Of a DNA stretch of 40,604 bases, positions 19,011 to 29,591 are shown in pieces. Each line of letters begins with the position of its first letter. The stretch's first letter is position 1. Made by a program: the position numbers and the translations under genes. The DNA lies in NCBI GenBank assembly GCA_022450585.1, contig JAKUPR010000011.1, forward strand, positions 1-40,604, given 5' to 3'. This DNA comes from Anaerolineales bacterium. Lineage in GTDB: Bacteria > Chloroflexota > Anaerolineae > Anaerolineales > UBA11657. The notes beneath the pieces are model-generated. The model worked only from the letters and a program-made list of their open reading frames with translations. It searched no databases and was not told where the DNA came from.

Positions 19011-19281
19011 AATTGCATCCGTTGTGGGAATGATTTACCACTTCCGAAAGGACATACCACTCAATCATATTTTTTTGCTCGGCGAAAAGCTGCCATAAGG
19101 ATGTTGCCACGGAAACCCTACTGGCCGCTCACGGTACGGATAGGATAACGAAAAAATTGAGTGCTCTAAAAATACATTAGGCTTATTTACTCAAAACTCG
19201 AGATCTTCAAGAATGTTTACGAATGTTAAAGGAACAGACGCAAAGATCTCTTGTCTCGCATATCCCTGTGTACGTTAACGG

Positions 19282-20208
19282 TCACATCATCTCTGAAATC
19301 AGACGATTAGACTGATCAGGGGAAAGCCCAAGCGGTCGAAAAGCTAGTGGTCCACCCTCAGACAAAACAGGCTCAAGGTCATTAAGTGACGATAGATCAT
19401 CACGACGCCAAAACACCCCTACAGGAATCTCGTCTCCCCACTGATAGCCCCGATCGATCGCCGCGTGAAAATCAGTTGAATCGTGACCTTCATCCTCTAG
19501 GAATTTTATCCGAGGCCTGAACCACTTGTAAGTATTATCCAGGTTGTAGGTCACACACGGACTGAATACATCAACGAAGGAGAAGCCTCTGTGCTCGATT
19601 GCCTGCTTCAGCACTTCAACCAAATGGGACTGCTTACCACTGTAACCCCGAGCCACAAAGGTAGCACCACCCGCCATAGCTAGAGGAATTGGATTTATTG
19701 GGTTTTCCAGATTACCTTCAGGGGTGCTTTTTGTCTGCATTCCGAGTACACTAGTAGGTGAAGTCTGTCCGGTCGTCAAGCCGTAAATCTGATTATCCAT
19801 AACGATGTAAGTAAGATCAACATTGCGACGCATGGTATGGAGAAAATGATTGCCACCGATCCCAAAACCATCACCGTCACCGCCAGTAACAAGCACGGTT
19901 AACTCATGATTCGACATTTTCACTCCAGTGGCCACTGCCAATGCACGCCCGTGTAGTGTATGCATACCATAAGTATTGATAAAACCTGGTAGATTAGAAG
20001 AACAGCCGATACCACTGATGGTAACAACTTGATGTGGTTGCAATCCCATTTCCGTCAGAGTTTTCTCTATCGCAGCTAGAACTGAGAAATCTCCACATCC
20101 AGGGCACCAATCCGGGTCAATTTTACCTTTGTAGGATTCCCGGACCACTTCCATAGGGGATTGGGAGCTAGGGTCCACTAAAGTTTGATCAGTAACTGAT
20201 ATCGTCAT
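19282..20208 (-). CDS. korB: 2-oxoacid:ferredoxin oxidoreductase beta subunit
   Basis: DWCPGCGDFSVLAAIEKTL, ISGIGCSSNLPGFINTYGMHTLHGRALAVATG, TGGDGDGFGIGGNHFLH (TPP binding). Confidence 0.93.
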   Translation of the reverse strand: MTISVTDQTLVDPSSQSPMEVVRESYKGKIDPDWCPGCGDFSVLAAIEKTLTEMGLQPHQVVTISGIGCSSNLPGFINTYGMHTLHGRALAVATGVKMSNHELTVLVTGGDGDGFGIGGNHFLHTMRRNVDLTYIVMDNQIYGLTTGQTSPTSVLGMQTKSTPEGNLENPINPIPLAMAGGATFVARGYSGKQSHLVEVLKQAIEHRGFSFVDVFSPCVTYNLDNTYKWFRPRIKFLEDEGHDSTDFHAAIDRGYQWGDEIPVGVFWRRDDLSSLNDLEPVLSEGGPLAFRPLGLSPDQSNRLISEMM

Positions 20209-20245
20209 ATTATCGTCTCTTCAATCATATTTTTCTTTAAGTTTT

Positions 20246-22075
20246 TTATACGACCATTTCATGAGTCGGCACATAAAGATCGGTCTCACCGGACAAAATC
20301 ACTTTAACACCATCACAAATGTGGTGGGGCATAAAAGGTTCGCCATCATATTTTCGGATATGGCCATTAGCCGTAAAACCAGTCTCTGAACGAAGATAAC
20401 GGGCAAATTGCCCACTATAATTGTTCTCCACAACTATGACATTCTTGACTCGCCCCAAGATACTTAAAACTACATCGACATGAAACGGGACAATCCACTT
20501 AATGTGAAGTTGATTACCTATTATGTCATCCTCAAGGGCTAATTTATTTATCGCCTCCACAATAACTCCCCAAGTTGAGCCAAATCCGACCAAGGTGAAT
20601 TCAGCACTCTCAGGACCAACAAGCTCTGGCGCCTGAATGTCGCTTAGCACAGTTCTCATCTTACGTGCGCGCTTATCTACCATCATCCTACGCTTGTGCG
20701 GATTGGTAAATTCGTCACTAATTAGAGTGCCGTCCTCATCATGCTCGTCAGTTGCTGCCACATAAATGTGTCCGGGTACCCCCGGAACCGCCCGCGGTGA
20801 TATCCCACTATCTGTATTCTTGTAGCGCAGATAGGAATTGTCATTGTATCCACCATGGGGATTATCTGAATCCTCATTAGAGAATATCATTTGACCACGA
20901 TCAATAATCGGATGAAAATTTAACTCATCTGGGTCGATACTGGATGTACCCTCGGAAATAAGAAGATCTGATAGCACCAATCCTGGGCACTGGTATTTGT
21001 CCGTCAGATTGAACAATTCTGGCATGATATTGAACAAATCAGCCTGTGTGGTCGGGGCAACAATCAAACGAGGATAATCGCCTTGACCCGCTCCAAGTAT
21101 CTGCCACAAATCGCCTTGTTCGGTCTTCGTAGGCACGCCTGTAGCAGGACCGGCACGCTGAACATCAATGCAAACAATCGGTGTCTCAATCATTCCAGAC
21201 ATACCGATAGCTTCAGTCATCAACGCAAATCCTCCACCTGAAGTGGCGCACATCGCTCGACAACCAGCATGCGCAGCGCCAACAACCATGTTAATTACAC
21301 CCAACTCATCCTCAACTTGCCTAACTATCACACCCAGCTCTCTAGCATGTCGCGCAATATACATCAGCACTCCGGTAGCAGGGCTCATGGGATAAGCCGC
21401 ATAAAACTTCACTCCAGCCGCGAGTGCTCCCATACCTGCAGCCTCGTTCCCTGTCAATACTGCGAGTCCATTGGATAACCGGGGTACTTCGTATGGAAAT
21501 GCGCTAAAACTTTTTGCGGCGTAATCATAACCCCTCTGAGCAATCTCCTTATTTGATTCCACAACAGCATCACCTTTGCGAGCAAAGATTCGTTCGAGCG
21601 CATCGGACAAATCATCGAATTCTATACCAAGCATGTACAATACAGTCGCAACTGCAACCGTATTGCTAGCCATTTTGTTGCCTGCTGTTATTTCTTTGAC
21701 AGGCAAAGGGCACAACTGGACCCCCTCTGGTACATCATTAGTCTCAATCTTGAGTTCATCGTATACCACGGATGATCCGGAAGGCATAATATGGATATGG
21801 CGATCAAAGGTATCCTGATTCAGCGGAATCATTATATCTAAGGCGTCACCCATACTCCACACGGGCCCATCACTTGCTCGGATAGTGAGGAAGGTATGAC
21901 CTCCTCGAATAATTGATTGGTAAGCATTGTAGGCATTTAACCTAAGGCCCCTGCGGGCAAAAATCCGCGCAAGAATATTGCCTGGCGTGGCGATACCTTG
22001 ACCCGCAGCACCGCCAATAGCAATAGCAAAATCTACCGTAGCTTGAGACTCTTCATTTCCATTATTCGTAGTCAT
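20246..22075 (-). CDS. korA: 2-oxoacid:acceptor oxidoreductase alpha subunit (fused gamma-alpha)
   Basis: N-terminal GGAAGQGIATPGNILARIFARRGLR gamma-type domain followed by GNEAAGMGALAAGVKFYAAYPMSPATGVLMYIA. Confidence 0.93.
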   Translation of the reverse strand: MTTNNGNEESQATVDFAIAIGGAAGQGIATPGNILARIFARRGLRLNAYNAYQSIIRGGHTFLTIRASDGPVWSMGDALDIMIPLNQDTFDRHIHIMPSGSSVVYDELKIETNDVPEGVQLCPLPVKEITAGNKMASNTVAVATVLYMLGIEFDDLSDALERIFARKGDAVVESNKEIAQRGYDYAAKSFSAFPYEVPRLSNGLAVLTGNEAAGMGALAAGVKFYAAYPMSPATGVLMYIARHARELGVIVRQVEDELGVINMVVGAAHAGCRAMCATSGGGFALMTEAIGMSGMIETPIVCIDVQRAGPATGVPTKTEQGDLWQILGAGQGDYPRLIVAPTTQADLFNIMPELFNLTDKYQCPGLVLSDLLISEGTSSIDPDELNFHPIIDRGQMIFSNEDSDNPHGGYNDNSYLRYKNTDSGISPRAVPGVPGHIYVAATDEHDEDGTLISDEFTNPHKRRMMVDKRARKMRTVLSDIQAPELVGPESAEFTLVGFGSTWGVIVEAINKLALEDDIIGNQLHIKWIVPFHVDVVLSILGRVKNVIVVENNYSGQFARYLRSETGFTANGHIRKYDGEPFMPHHICDGVKVILSGETDLYVPTHEMVV

Positions 22076-22121
22076 TATTTATATTTTCAATATCTCAATA
22101 TCATGCATCAACATCTAATTA

Positions 22122-22171
22122 TAATATATTGTGAAATTCTTGAAGAAGCAAAAGAATCACACAATATATTA
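22122..22171. repeat. Near-perfect 20-bp inverted repeat in the korA/EthD intergenic region
   Basis: TAATATATTGTGAAATTCTT / GAAGAAGCAA / AAGAATCACACAATATATTA; arms complementary at 18 of 20 positions, 10-nt spacer. Confidence 0.85.
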
Positions 22172-22264
22172 CTATATGACTGCTTCCTGAATTTGCTGCG
22201 CGTCATTTGTGCCAGAATCACCCTAACCTACACGACCACTATACACCAATGTATAATCGAGCCA

Positions 22265-22612
22265 ATGTACAAAATGACTCTACTATTCCGAAAGCCGACT
22301 GACCCCGATCTATTTGAGGAAAAATGGACGCGCATGTTTCTACCTATCGCTGAGGCAATGCCCGGATTAGAGCGTATCGCCGTGAGCCACATAGTGGGAG
22401 AGCCAGGAGGCACATCCGATTATCACCGCATACACGAGTTCTATTTTGCAGACCAACAAGCACTTGACCTAGCACTTACATCCGAGAAGGGTAAACGTGC
22501 AGGAAATATATTGATGAGCTTCGCAGGCGAGATTACCACCATACTCTTTTCCGAAGTATTTGAGGATACACTGGACAACTCCGAGACTCACGGCGAAACT
22601 ATCAACAAATAA
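22265..22612 (+). CDS. EthD-like (dimeric alpha-beta barrel) protein
   Basis: MYKMTLLFRKPTDPDLFEEKWTRMFLPIAEAMPGLERIAVSHIVGEPGG...HRIHEFYFADQQALDLALTSEKGK; upstream part of the longer ORF is unlikely coding. Confidence 0.75.
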   Translation: MYKMTLLFRKPTDPDLFEEKWTRMFLPIAEAMPGLERIAVSHIVGEPGGTSDYHRIHEFYFADQQALDLALTSEKGKRAGNILMSFAGEITTILFSEVFEDTLDNSETHGETINK

Positions 22613-22937
22613 TGTCTTCCACAAAGGTGGCCAAGAAATACGAACAGATGCATACCCCGTAAATGCAGCATTGCACAATAACAGGTCGACATACAAAGAA
22701 ATGAAAGAGTGAGGCTCATCCTGTGTCCGAACACGTCTCCGACAGGTCCAAACAGATTTACGACGGCATAATGATTAATGCACTCAATCAGTCAGTGTGG
22801 CAGCGAAAAATAAATTGGCGCATTTTCCAAGCACCTTACTGCAAAATATAGATTTCTGTGCTAGTATCTAGTTGGCATACTACCGGATTGTATGTTCGCA
22901 TACTTAAGTTAAGAAACGCGGGGATTAGCAACAGATA

Positions 22938-23282
22938 ATGGGAAAAATCATTGCATTTATCTTCTTCGCTATGTGGACCTTCCAATTGCTTGGCCGGGCA
23001 GCGAATGCCTTTACGCGATGGCAGCAAGAGCGTAGCCAATTCGGCAACACTGAGGAAGGTGAGTGGGAAGTCATCGATCCTGCCGAACGATCAGATGGAA
23101 CCCCGGTACAGGCTGCCCTTTCTAGTATTGAAAAAGCGCGACGCGTTTTCAATGGCAGGATGCGCAACCAGAACGGAACGCTAGATAACCGTGCCAATCG
23201 CATAGGAATATTGGTCCTGCTGGGAGCAACGGCTCTAGCCTTGCTGATTCTGGTACCAACCTTGATTGTGATTCTGCAGTGA
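22938..23282 (+). CDS. Small protein with two predicted TM segments
   Basis: 114 aa, N- and C-terminal hydrophobic segments (IIAFIFFAMWTFQLLG; IGILVLLGATALALLILVPTLIVIL). Confidence 0.6.
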   Translation: MGKIIAFIFFAMWTFQLLGRAANAFTRWQQERSQFGNTEEGEWEVIDPAERSDGTPVQAALSSIEKARRVFNGRMRNQNGTLDNRANRIGILVLLGATALALLILVPTLIVILQ

Positions 23283-23338
23283 TGCGTAACCAGCATTATT
23301 GTGTGGTACCATGCGAGTTGCTTCGCTGAGAGATGCAG

Positions 23339-23719
23339 ATGTCAGAAACCGAAAGAATCACCGTAGTCGAAGGACCAACACCGACTTTTGAGCCTAACAC
23401 GGAACCTTGGGTGCTTGGCATGTCAGAAGGGCCAGCGATTCCATTCACAGGACGCTGCTTGCTACGCACACTTGACGGAAACGCACTTTTACAGCGCTGC
23501 CGCGAAGCCTGGGGGAAAGGTCGTGCAGCATGCCTAGAATTCACTAACATGGCTGGTCTTCCAGAGGAAGCCTTGATACTGGCTGCCCGCGTGAGTGAAG
23601 TAGAAGCAGGGGAGGTGTTACACCTCTGGTTAAGACTTAACAGCTGGCCAGAGGAACTTGGAGACACTGACGATCCATTCGATTTTGAATCTGACGACGA
23701 AGACTCAACTGGATTGTGA
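23339..23719 (+). CDS. Hypothetical protein
   Basis: Open frame MSETERITVVEGPTPTFEPNTEPWVLGMSEG...; acidic C-terminus; no recognised family. Confidence 0.55.
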   Translation: MSETERITVVEGPTPTFEPNTEPWVLGMSEGPAIPFTGRCLLRTLDGNALLQRCREAWGKGRAACLEFTNMAGLPEEALILAARVSEVEAGEVLHLWLRLNSWPEELGDTDDPFDFESDDEDSTGL

Positions 23720-23771
23720 CAGGCAACTAGAACATTCTTGAATCCATTAGGGTGCCTGCATGTTCCGCAAT

Positions 23772-24578
23772 TTACCTTCCATGACGTCGAAGCCGCTGCT
23801 CAAAATCAGGTAGAGAAACACGCGAAGTTAAGTCCATGGAAATAGGTGTCACGGATACAACTCTTAGCTCCGAAATGGCGGAGATGTCGGAGTCCATTTC
23901 AAGCGTATCGTAATCTATCTCCTTTCGCAATTGCGGTCCCTCCTTCTCATTTAGGTTAAAGGGAATCCAATAATTCTGACGCGACTGGCGTGTAACCCGC
24001 CAGTCGGTTTCAATAGTGGCATTGCTAGGGACATCGACCTTAAGAACATCAACGTCGTGTGGACAAGCAAGGGACAACATCTTTTCTGCAAAAAGATGCG
24101 TAAAGTGCATGGCGGCGGTGAAATCTACCTCCTTAGAGTGGCTAAGATGATAGCTGATATCAGTTTCCAATGACACCGCTAATGCTGGAATATTAAAACT
24201 AGCTGCTTCAAGAGCAGCCCCGACTGTACCTGAGATGGTAACTCCATTGCCAACATTTTCACCATAGTTGATGCCTGATACTAACAAATCCGGTGGCCGC
24301 GGACTAAGCAAGAGTACTGCCCGCTGCACAGCCTGGGCGGGAGATCCCCCTACGGCATAGACATCCCAATATTCACTATTTACCCGTTTACGCATAGTAT
24401 TGACCACACCGTCCGCACTAGGTGGCATACTTCTCCCAGAGCTTGTCTGTTGCTCTCGCGGCGCAACTACCAGAACACTCCCGAGTGGCGCAAGCGCACT
24501 AGCAGCCGCAATAATTCCGGGTGAATCGACACCGTCGTCATTGGTGAGCACAATCAATTTATCTTGACGCTCAGACAT
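23772..24578 (-). CDS. surE: 5'/3'-nucleotidase SurE
   Basis: LIVLTNDDGVDSPGI, VVAPREQQTSSGRS, LLVSGINYGENVGNGVTISGTVGAALEA; start chosen at MSERQDK. Confidence 0.95.
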   Translation of the reverse strand: MSERQDKLIVLTNDDGVDSPGIIAAASALAPLGSVLVVAPREQQTSSGRSMPPSADGVVNTMRKRVNSEYWDVYAVGGSPAQAVQRAVLLLSPRPPDLLVSGINYGENVGNGVTISGTVGAALEAASFNIPALAVSLETDISYHLSHSKEVDFTAAMHFTHLFAEKMLSLACPHDVDVLKVDVPSNATIETDWRVTRQSRQNYWIPFNLNEKEGPQLRKEIDYDTLEMDSDISAISELRVVSVTPISMDLTSRVSLPDFEQRLRRHGR

Positions 24579-24694
24579 ACCTTCATCATACCACCTACCA
24601 CCAGAACATGCACCACACATACAGAGTTCCTAGTTCCATCTAAGAAGTACAATCTATGGTGATAGTATTAAAATCAGGAAACAGGAAAATAATA

Positions 24695-25081
24695 ATGACC
24701 AAAAAGAAAATTATCAGCACCGACAAAGCACCTGCAGCCATAGGACCATATTCGCAAGCCACAGTCGCAGGAAACCTAGTATTCACAGCCGGACAAATTC
24801 CTCTCGACCCTACAACCGGTGAACTAGTCACAGGCGGCATAGAGGAGCAAACACATCAGGTACTACAGAATATCCGGTCACTGTTACAGGTAGCAGGAAG
24901 TAATATGGAATCGGTCACGAAAACCACGGTGTTCATGACCAACCTCGACGATTTCAACGGCATGAACGAAGTTTACGCCAAGTACTTGGCAAACAAACCG
25001 CCCGCTCGAACCACGGTGCAGGTTTCTGGGTTGCCCATGGGTGCAAATATTGAAATTGAATGCGTGGCTGTAACAGCCTAA
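24695..25081 (+). CDS. ridA: RidA family (YjgF/Rid) deaminase
   Basis: ISTDKAPAAIGPYSQATVAGNLVFTAGQIPLDPTTGELV...PARTTVQVSGLPMGANIEIECVAV. Confidence 0.93.
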   Translation: MTKKKIISTDKAPAAIGPYSQATVAGNLVFTAGQIPLDPTTGELVTGGIEEQTHQVLQNIRSLLQVAGSNMESVTKTTVFMTNLDDFNGMNEVYAKYLANKPPARTTVQVSGLPMGANIEIECVAVTA

Positions 25082-25097
25082 ACGCCCGTACCCAATT

Positions 25098-25125
25098 TTG
25101 TCATCGTGTACCGCTAATGTATAAT
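25098..25125 (+). promoter_or_regulatory. Promoter upstream of tRNA-Val
   Basis: TTGTCA (25098-25103), 16-nt spacer, TATAAT (25120-25125). Confidence 0.6.
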
Positions 25126-25137
25126 TGCGACCAAAAG

Positions 25138-25211
25138 GGGCGGTTAGCTCAGCTGGTTAGAGCGTTGCGTTGACATCGCAAAGGTCGTTGGTTCGAGTCC
25201 AATACCGCCCA
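25138..25211 (+). tRNA. tRNA-Val (anticodon GAC)
   Basis: GGGCGGT...ACCGCCC acceptor, TTGCG-TTGACAT-CGCAA anticodon arm, GGTTCGAGTCC T arm. Confidence 0.95.
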
Positions 25212-25455
25212 CCTAAACGCGAAACAGTCAGAAAAGACAGTAACGTACTGACCGGATAACTCAAGCGGACGAAACAATTCCAGACGCCGAGTAGAAATCC
25301 TTACAAACCAACTCCAGCGATTATCAGGAAGAGAACAAACTCGACATGACCCAGACGCGCAGAAACTAAGGGCCCGGGATTACCCCATTATCCGCCCAAA
25401 ACAGATCACTGTGATCCACAAGCTAAATAGTGTGGGCGCAGATGAACACAGCTCT

Positions 25456-25482
25456 CGCTCCAAGTGGGAGCGCGCTTGTTTT
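25456..25482 (+). promoter_or_regulatory. Terminator-like hairpin in thrS leader
   Basis: CGCTCC-AAGTG-GGAGCG then CGC and TTGTTTT; 43 nt upstream of thrS ATG. Confidence 0.45.
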
Positions 25483-25524
25483 ATGTGCGATGTGATTTGC
25501 ACATAACCACCGGGAGAGACCAGC

Positions 25525-27312
25525 ATGGTTGAAAAGCACGAAAAGCATTATGAGGATACTGAGCTATATCGACTGCGCCATTCAACAGCACACGTGCTGG
25601 CCCAGGCAGTAATGGAGATGTTTCCCGACGAGACTCAGATCGCTATCGGTCCTCCCATTAAGGACGGGTTCTACTACGACTTCGACTTGCCACGCTCGCT
25701 GACTCCCGAAGACCTACGAAAATTGGAAAAGCGCATGCGCCAGATAATTGCCGGGCACCATGAATTCGTCCGTACTTTCACAACGGTGAAAGAGGCCCAA
25801 AAGCAATTCTCAGACCAGAAATACAAACTTGAAATTATTCAGGATCTTTTTCTCAGATATGAGAACGCAACCACCGAGCAGCCGGAAATATCTTTCTATA
25901 CTCATGACACATTTACAGACCTATGCCGCGGTCCTCACCTCGAACACACAGGCCAGATCAACCCTTCAGGCCTCAAGTTACTAAGTGTGGCCGGGGCTTA
26001 CTGGCGAGGAGACGAAAGCAACACAATGCTTCAGCGCATTTATGGAACCGCTTGGAGCAGCGCTGACGATTTGAAAGGGTACCTCTGGAAACTAGAAGAG
26101 GCCAAAAAACGGGATCACCGTAAGCTAGGAGCACAACTACAATTGTTCCACTTTTCGGCAGACGTGGGGTCAGGACTCCCGATGTTCACCCCAAAGGGTG
26201 AAACTGTGCGCCACTTGATGGAATCCTACGTACGTGATTTACAGACCCGCTACGGATATAAGCACGTCTGGACTGGCCATCTAGTAAAAGAGGATCTCTA
26301 CAAGAAATCGGGACATTACCAAAACTACCGAGCCGCTATGTTTCCGCCCATGATTGACGAAAACATCACGTTTCGCCTAAAACCAATGAACTGCCCCAGC
26401 CATATGACTCTTTTCAAGGAAATGGGGCGACACTCTTACCGCGAGCTACCCCTCCGTTTCGCCGAGTTTGCCACACTCTACCGTTACGAAAAATCGGGGG
26501 AGCTTACCGGCCTGACACGCGTACGATCACTTACACAGGATGACGCTCATATATTCTGCGCACCCACACAAATCGAGAGTGAATTCGGGCTAGCGCTCCA
26601 ACTGATTCAAGATGTCCTGCGACGCTATCACTTCAGCAATTACCGAGTACGCCTCTCACTTAGAGGTGATGGAGACAAGTACCTGCAGGACGATGAGAAA
26701 TGGCAAAGAGCAGAGTCCGCACTACGATCCGCTCTGGATGCCTCGGGAATTACCTATTACAGCGAAACTGGAGAGGCTGCCTTCTACGGCCCCAAAGCCG
26801 ACTTCATGGCGCAAGATGTACTCGGCCGAGAATGGCAGCTGTCCACTATTCAGGTAGATTTCATTCAGCCGGCACGACTAGGACTCACATACATCGGGGA
26901 GGACGGACAAGAGCACACTCCAGTAGTACTTCATCGCGCAGTAACTGGAAGCACCGAGCGCTTTCTAGGCGTTCTTATTGAGCATTACGACGGAGCATTT
27001 CCAGTCTGGCTAGCACCGGTACAGGCCGTAATAATTCCCATTACTGATCGACATCTTGATTATTGTCAGAAGCTGCACAACAACCTTCAGGCCCACGGAC
27101 TGCGTACTGAGATTGATACCAGCAACGATCGCATGAATGCCAAAATACGCAAGGCCCAATCTCAGCGTATCCCTTTCATGTTGATTGCCGGCGACCGAGA
27201 GCAGCAATCTAACCATATTTCCGTACGTCTTCGTTCTGGCGAGGAACTAAAATCACAAACCTTGGAGCAATTCCTTGCATTAACACAGGAAGCAATGGCA
27301 TCGGGAAAATGA
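25525..27312 (+). CDS. thrS: Threonyl-tRNA synthetase lacking the N-terminal TGS domain
   Basis: Begins directly at editing domain (RHSTAHVLAQAVMEMFP; CRGPHLEHT); catalytic MNCPSHMTLF, class II motifs; an in-frame TAA lies just upstream of the ATG. Confidence 0.96.
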   Translation: MVEKHEKHYEDTELYRLRHSTAHVLAQAVMEMFPDETQIAIGPPIKDGFYYDFDLPRSLTPEDLRKLEKRMRQIIAGHHEFVRTFTTVKEAQKQFSDQKYKLEIIQDLFLRYENATTEQPEISFYTHDTFTDLCRGPHLEHTGQINPSGLKLLSVAGAYWRGDESNTMLQRIYGTAWSSADDLKGYLWKLEEAKKRDHRKLGAQLQLFHFSADVGSGLPMFTPKGETVRHLMESYVRDLQTRYGYKHVWTGHLVKEDLYKKSGHYQNYRAAMFPPMIDENITFRLKPMNCPSHMTLFKEMGRHSYRELPLRFAEFATLYRYEKSGELTGLTRVRSLTQDDAHIFCAPTQIESEFGLALQLIQDVLRRYHFSNYRVRLSLRGDGDKYLQDDEKWQRAESALRSALDASGITYYSETGEAAFYGPKADFMAQDVLGREWQLSTIQVDFIQPARLGLTYIGEDGQEHTPVVLHRAVTGSTERFLGVLIEHYDGAFPVWLAPVQAVIIPITDRHLDYCQKLHNNLQAHGLRTEIDTSNDRMNAKIRKAQSQRIPFMLIAGDREQQSNHISVRLRSGEELKSQTLEQFLALTQEAMASGK

Positions 27313-27373
27313 AGCTCTGACCCGGAAATCGCAGATACTATGTTAGAGCTTTATTAGAAACGATAAGGACCCC

Positions 27374-27402
27374 TTGACTGCGTGATACCAGAGCATTATC
27401 AT
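27374..27402 (+). promoter_or_regulatory. groES promoter
   Basis: TTGACT-17-TATCAT immediately upstream of CIRCE. Confidence 0.6.
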
Positions 27403-27413
27403 CTGAGTTAGTC

Positions 27414-27440
27414 TTAGCACTCCAATGTGATGAGTGCTAA
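27414..27440 (+). promoter_or_regulatory. CIRCE operator (HrcA binding site)
   Basis: TTAGCACTC-N9-GAGTGCTAA, perfect inverted repeat upstream of groES. Confidence 0.97.
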
Positions 27441-27496
27441 CGGCATAAAGAATCTTTGAAACAAACAAATTGGAATTGATAGGAGGCAACAAAAAG

Positions 27497-27793
27497 ATGT
27501 CACTAAATCTGAAGCCACTGGGCGAGCGCCTAATTGTGGAACCGGTCGAGCAAGAGGAAACCACGTCGGGTGGAATTGTTCTGCCGGAGACGGCTAAGGA
27601 GAAACCGCAGAAAGGAAAGGTGCTTGCGGTGGGACCAGGGGCGCGCGATGAGAGCGGCAGTCGCGTCCAGATGGATGTAGCTGCGGACGACGAGGTACTG
27701 TTCGCGAAATATTCCGGTACCGAGGTCAAAATAGAGGGCAAGAAGCTGCTCATCCTCAAAGAAAGTGATGTGCTCGCAATTGTCACCGGTTAG
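27497..27793 (+). CDS. groES: Co-chaperonin GroES
   Basis: [44 protein letters not shown]. Confidence 0.97.
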   Translation: MSLNLKPLGERLIVEPVEQEETTSGGIVLPETAKEKPQKGKVLAVGPGARDESGSRVQMDVAADDEVLFAKYSGTEVKIEGKKLLILKESDVLAIVTG

Positions 27794-27829
27794 TTTATTT
27801 ACATAACTATATAACTCAGGAAAGGATAA

Positions 27830-29497
<1,668 letters not shown>

Positions 29498-29533
29498 AAA
29501 GTAGATCTACTTTATAGTTTAGAGAAAGAATCT

Positions 29534-29572
29534 AAAAGGCCTCTCCGACAATTGTCGGAGAGGCCTTTTTTT
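29534..29572. terminator. Bidirectional intrinsic terminator between groEL and serC
   Basis: AAAAGGCCTCTCCGACAATTGTCGGAGAGGCCTTTTTTT, perfect palindrome flanked by A and T tracts. Confidence 0.93.
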
Positions 29573-29591
29573 AACGAAATATGGTTATTAG

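Noticed and set aside
19200-19250. Inverted repeat GAGATCTT ... AAGATCTC upstream of the LipM/korB intergenic space
   Set aside because: Only 8 bp with a 35-nt spacer and a palindromic core; easily by chance.
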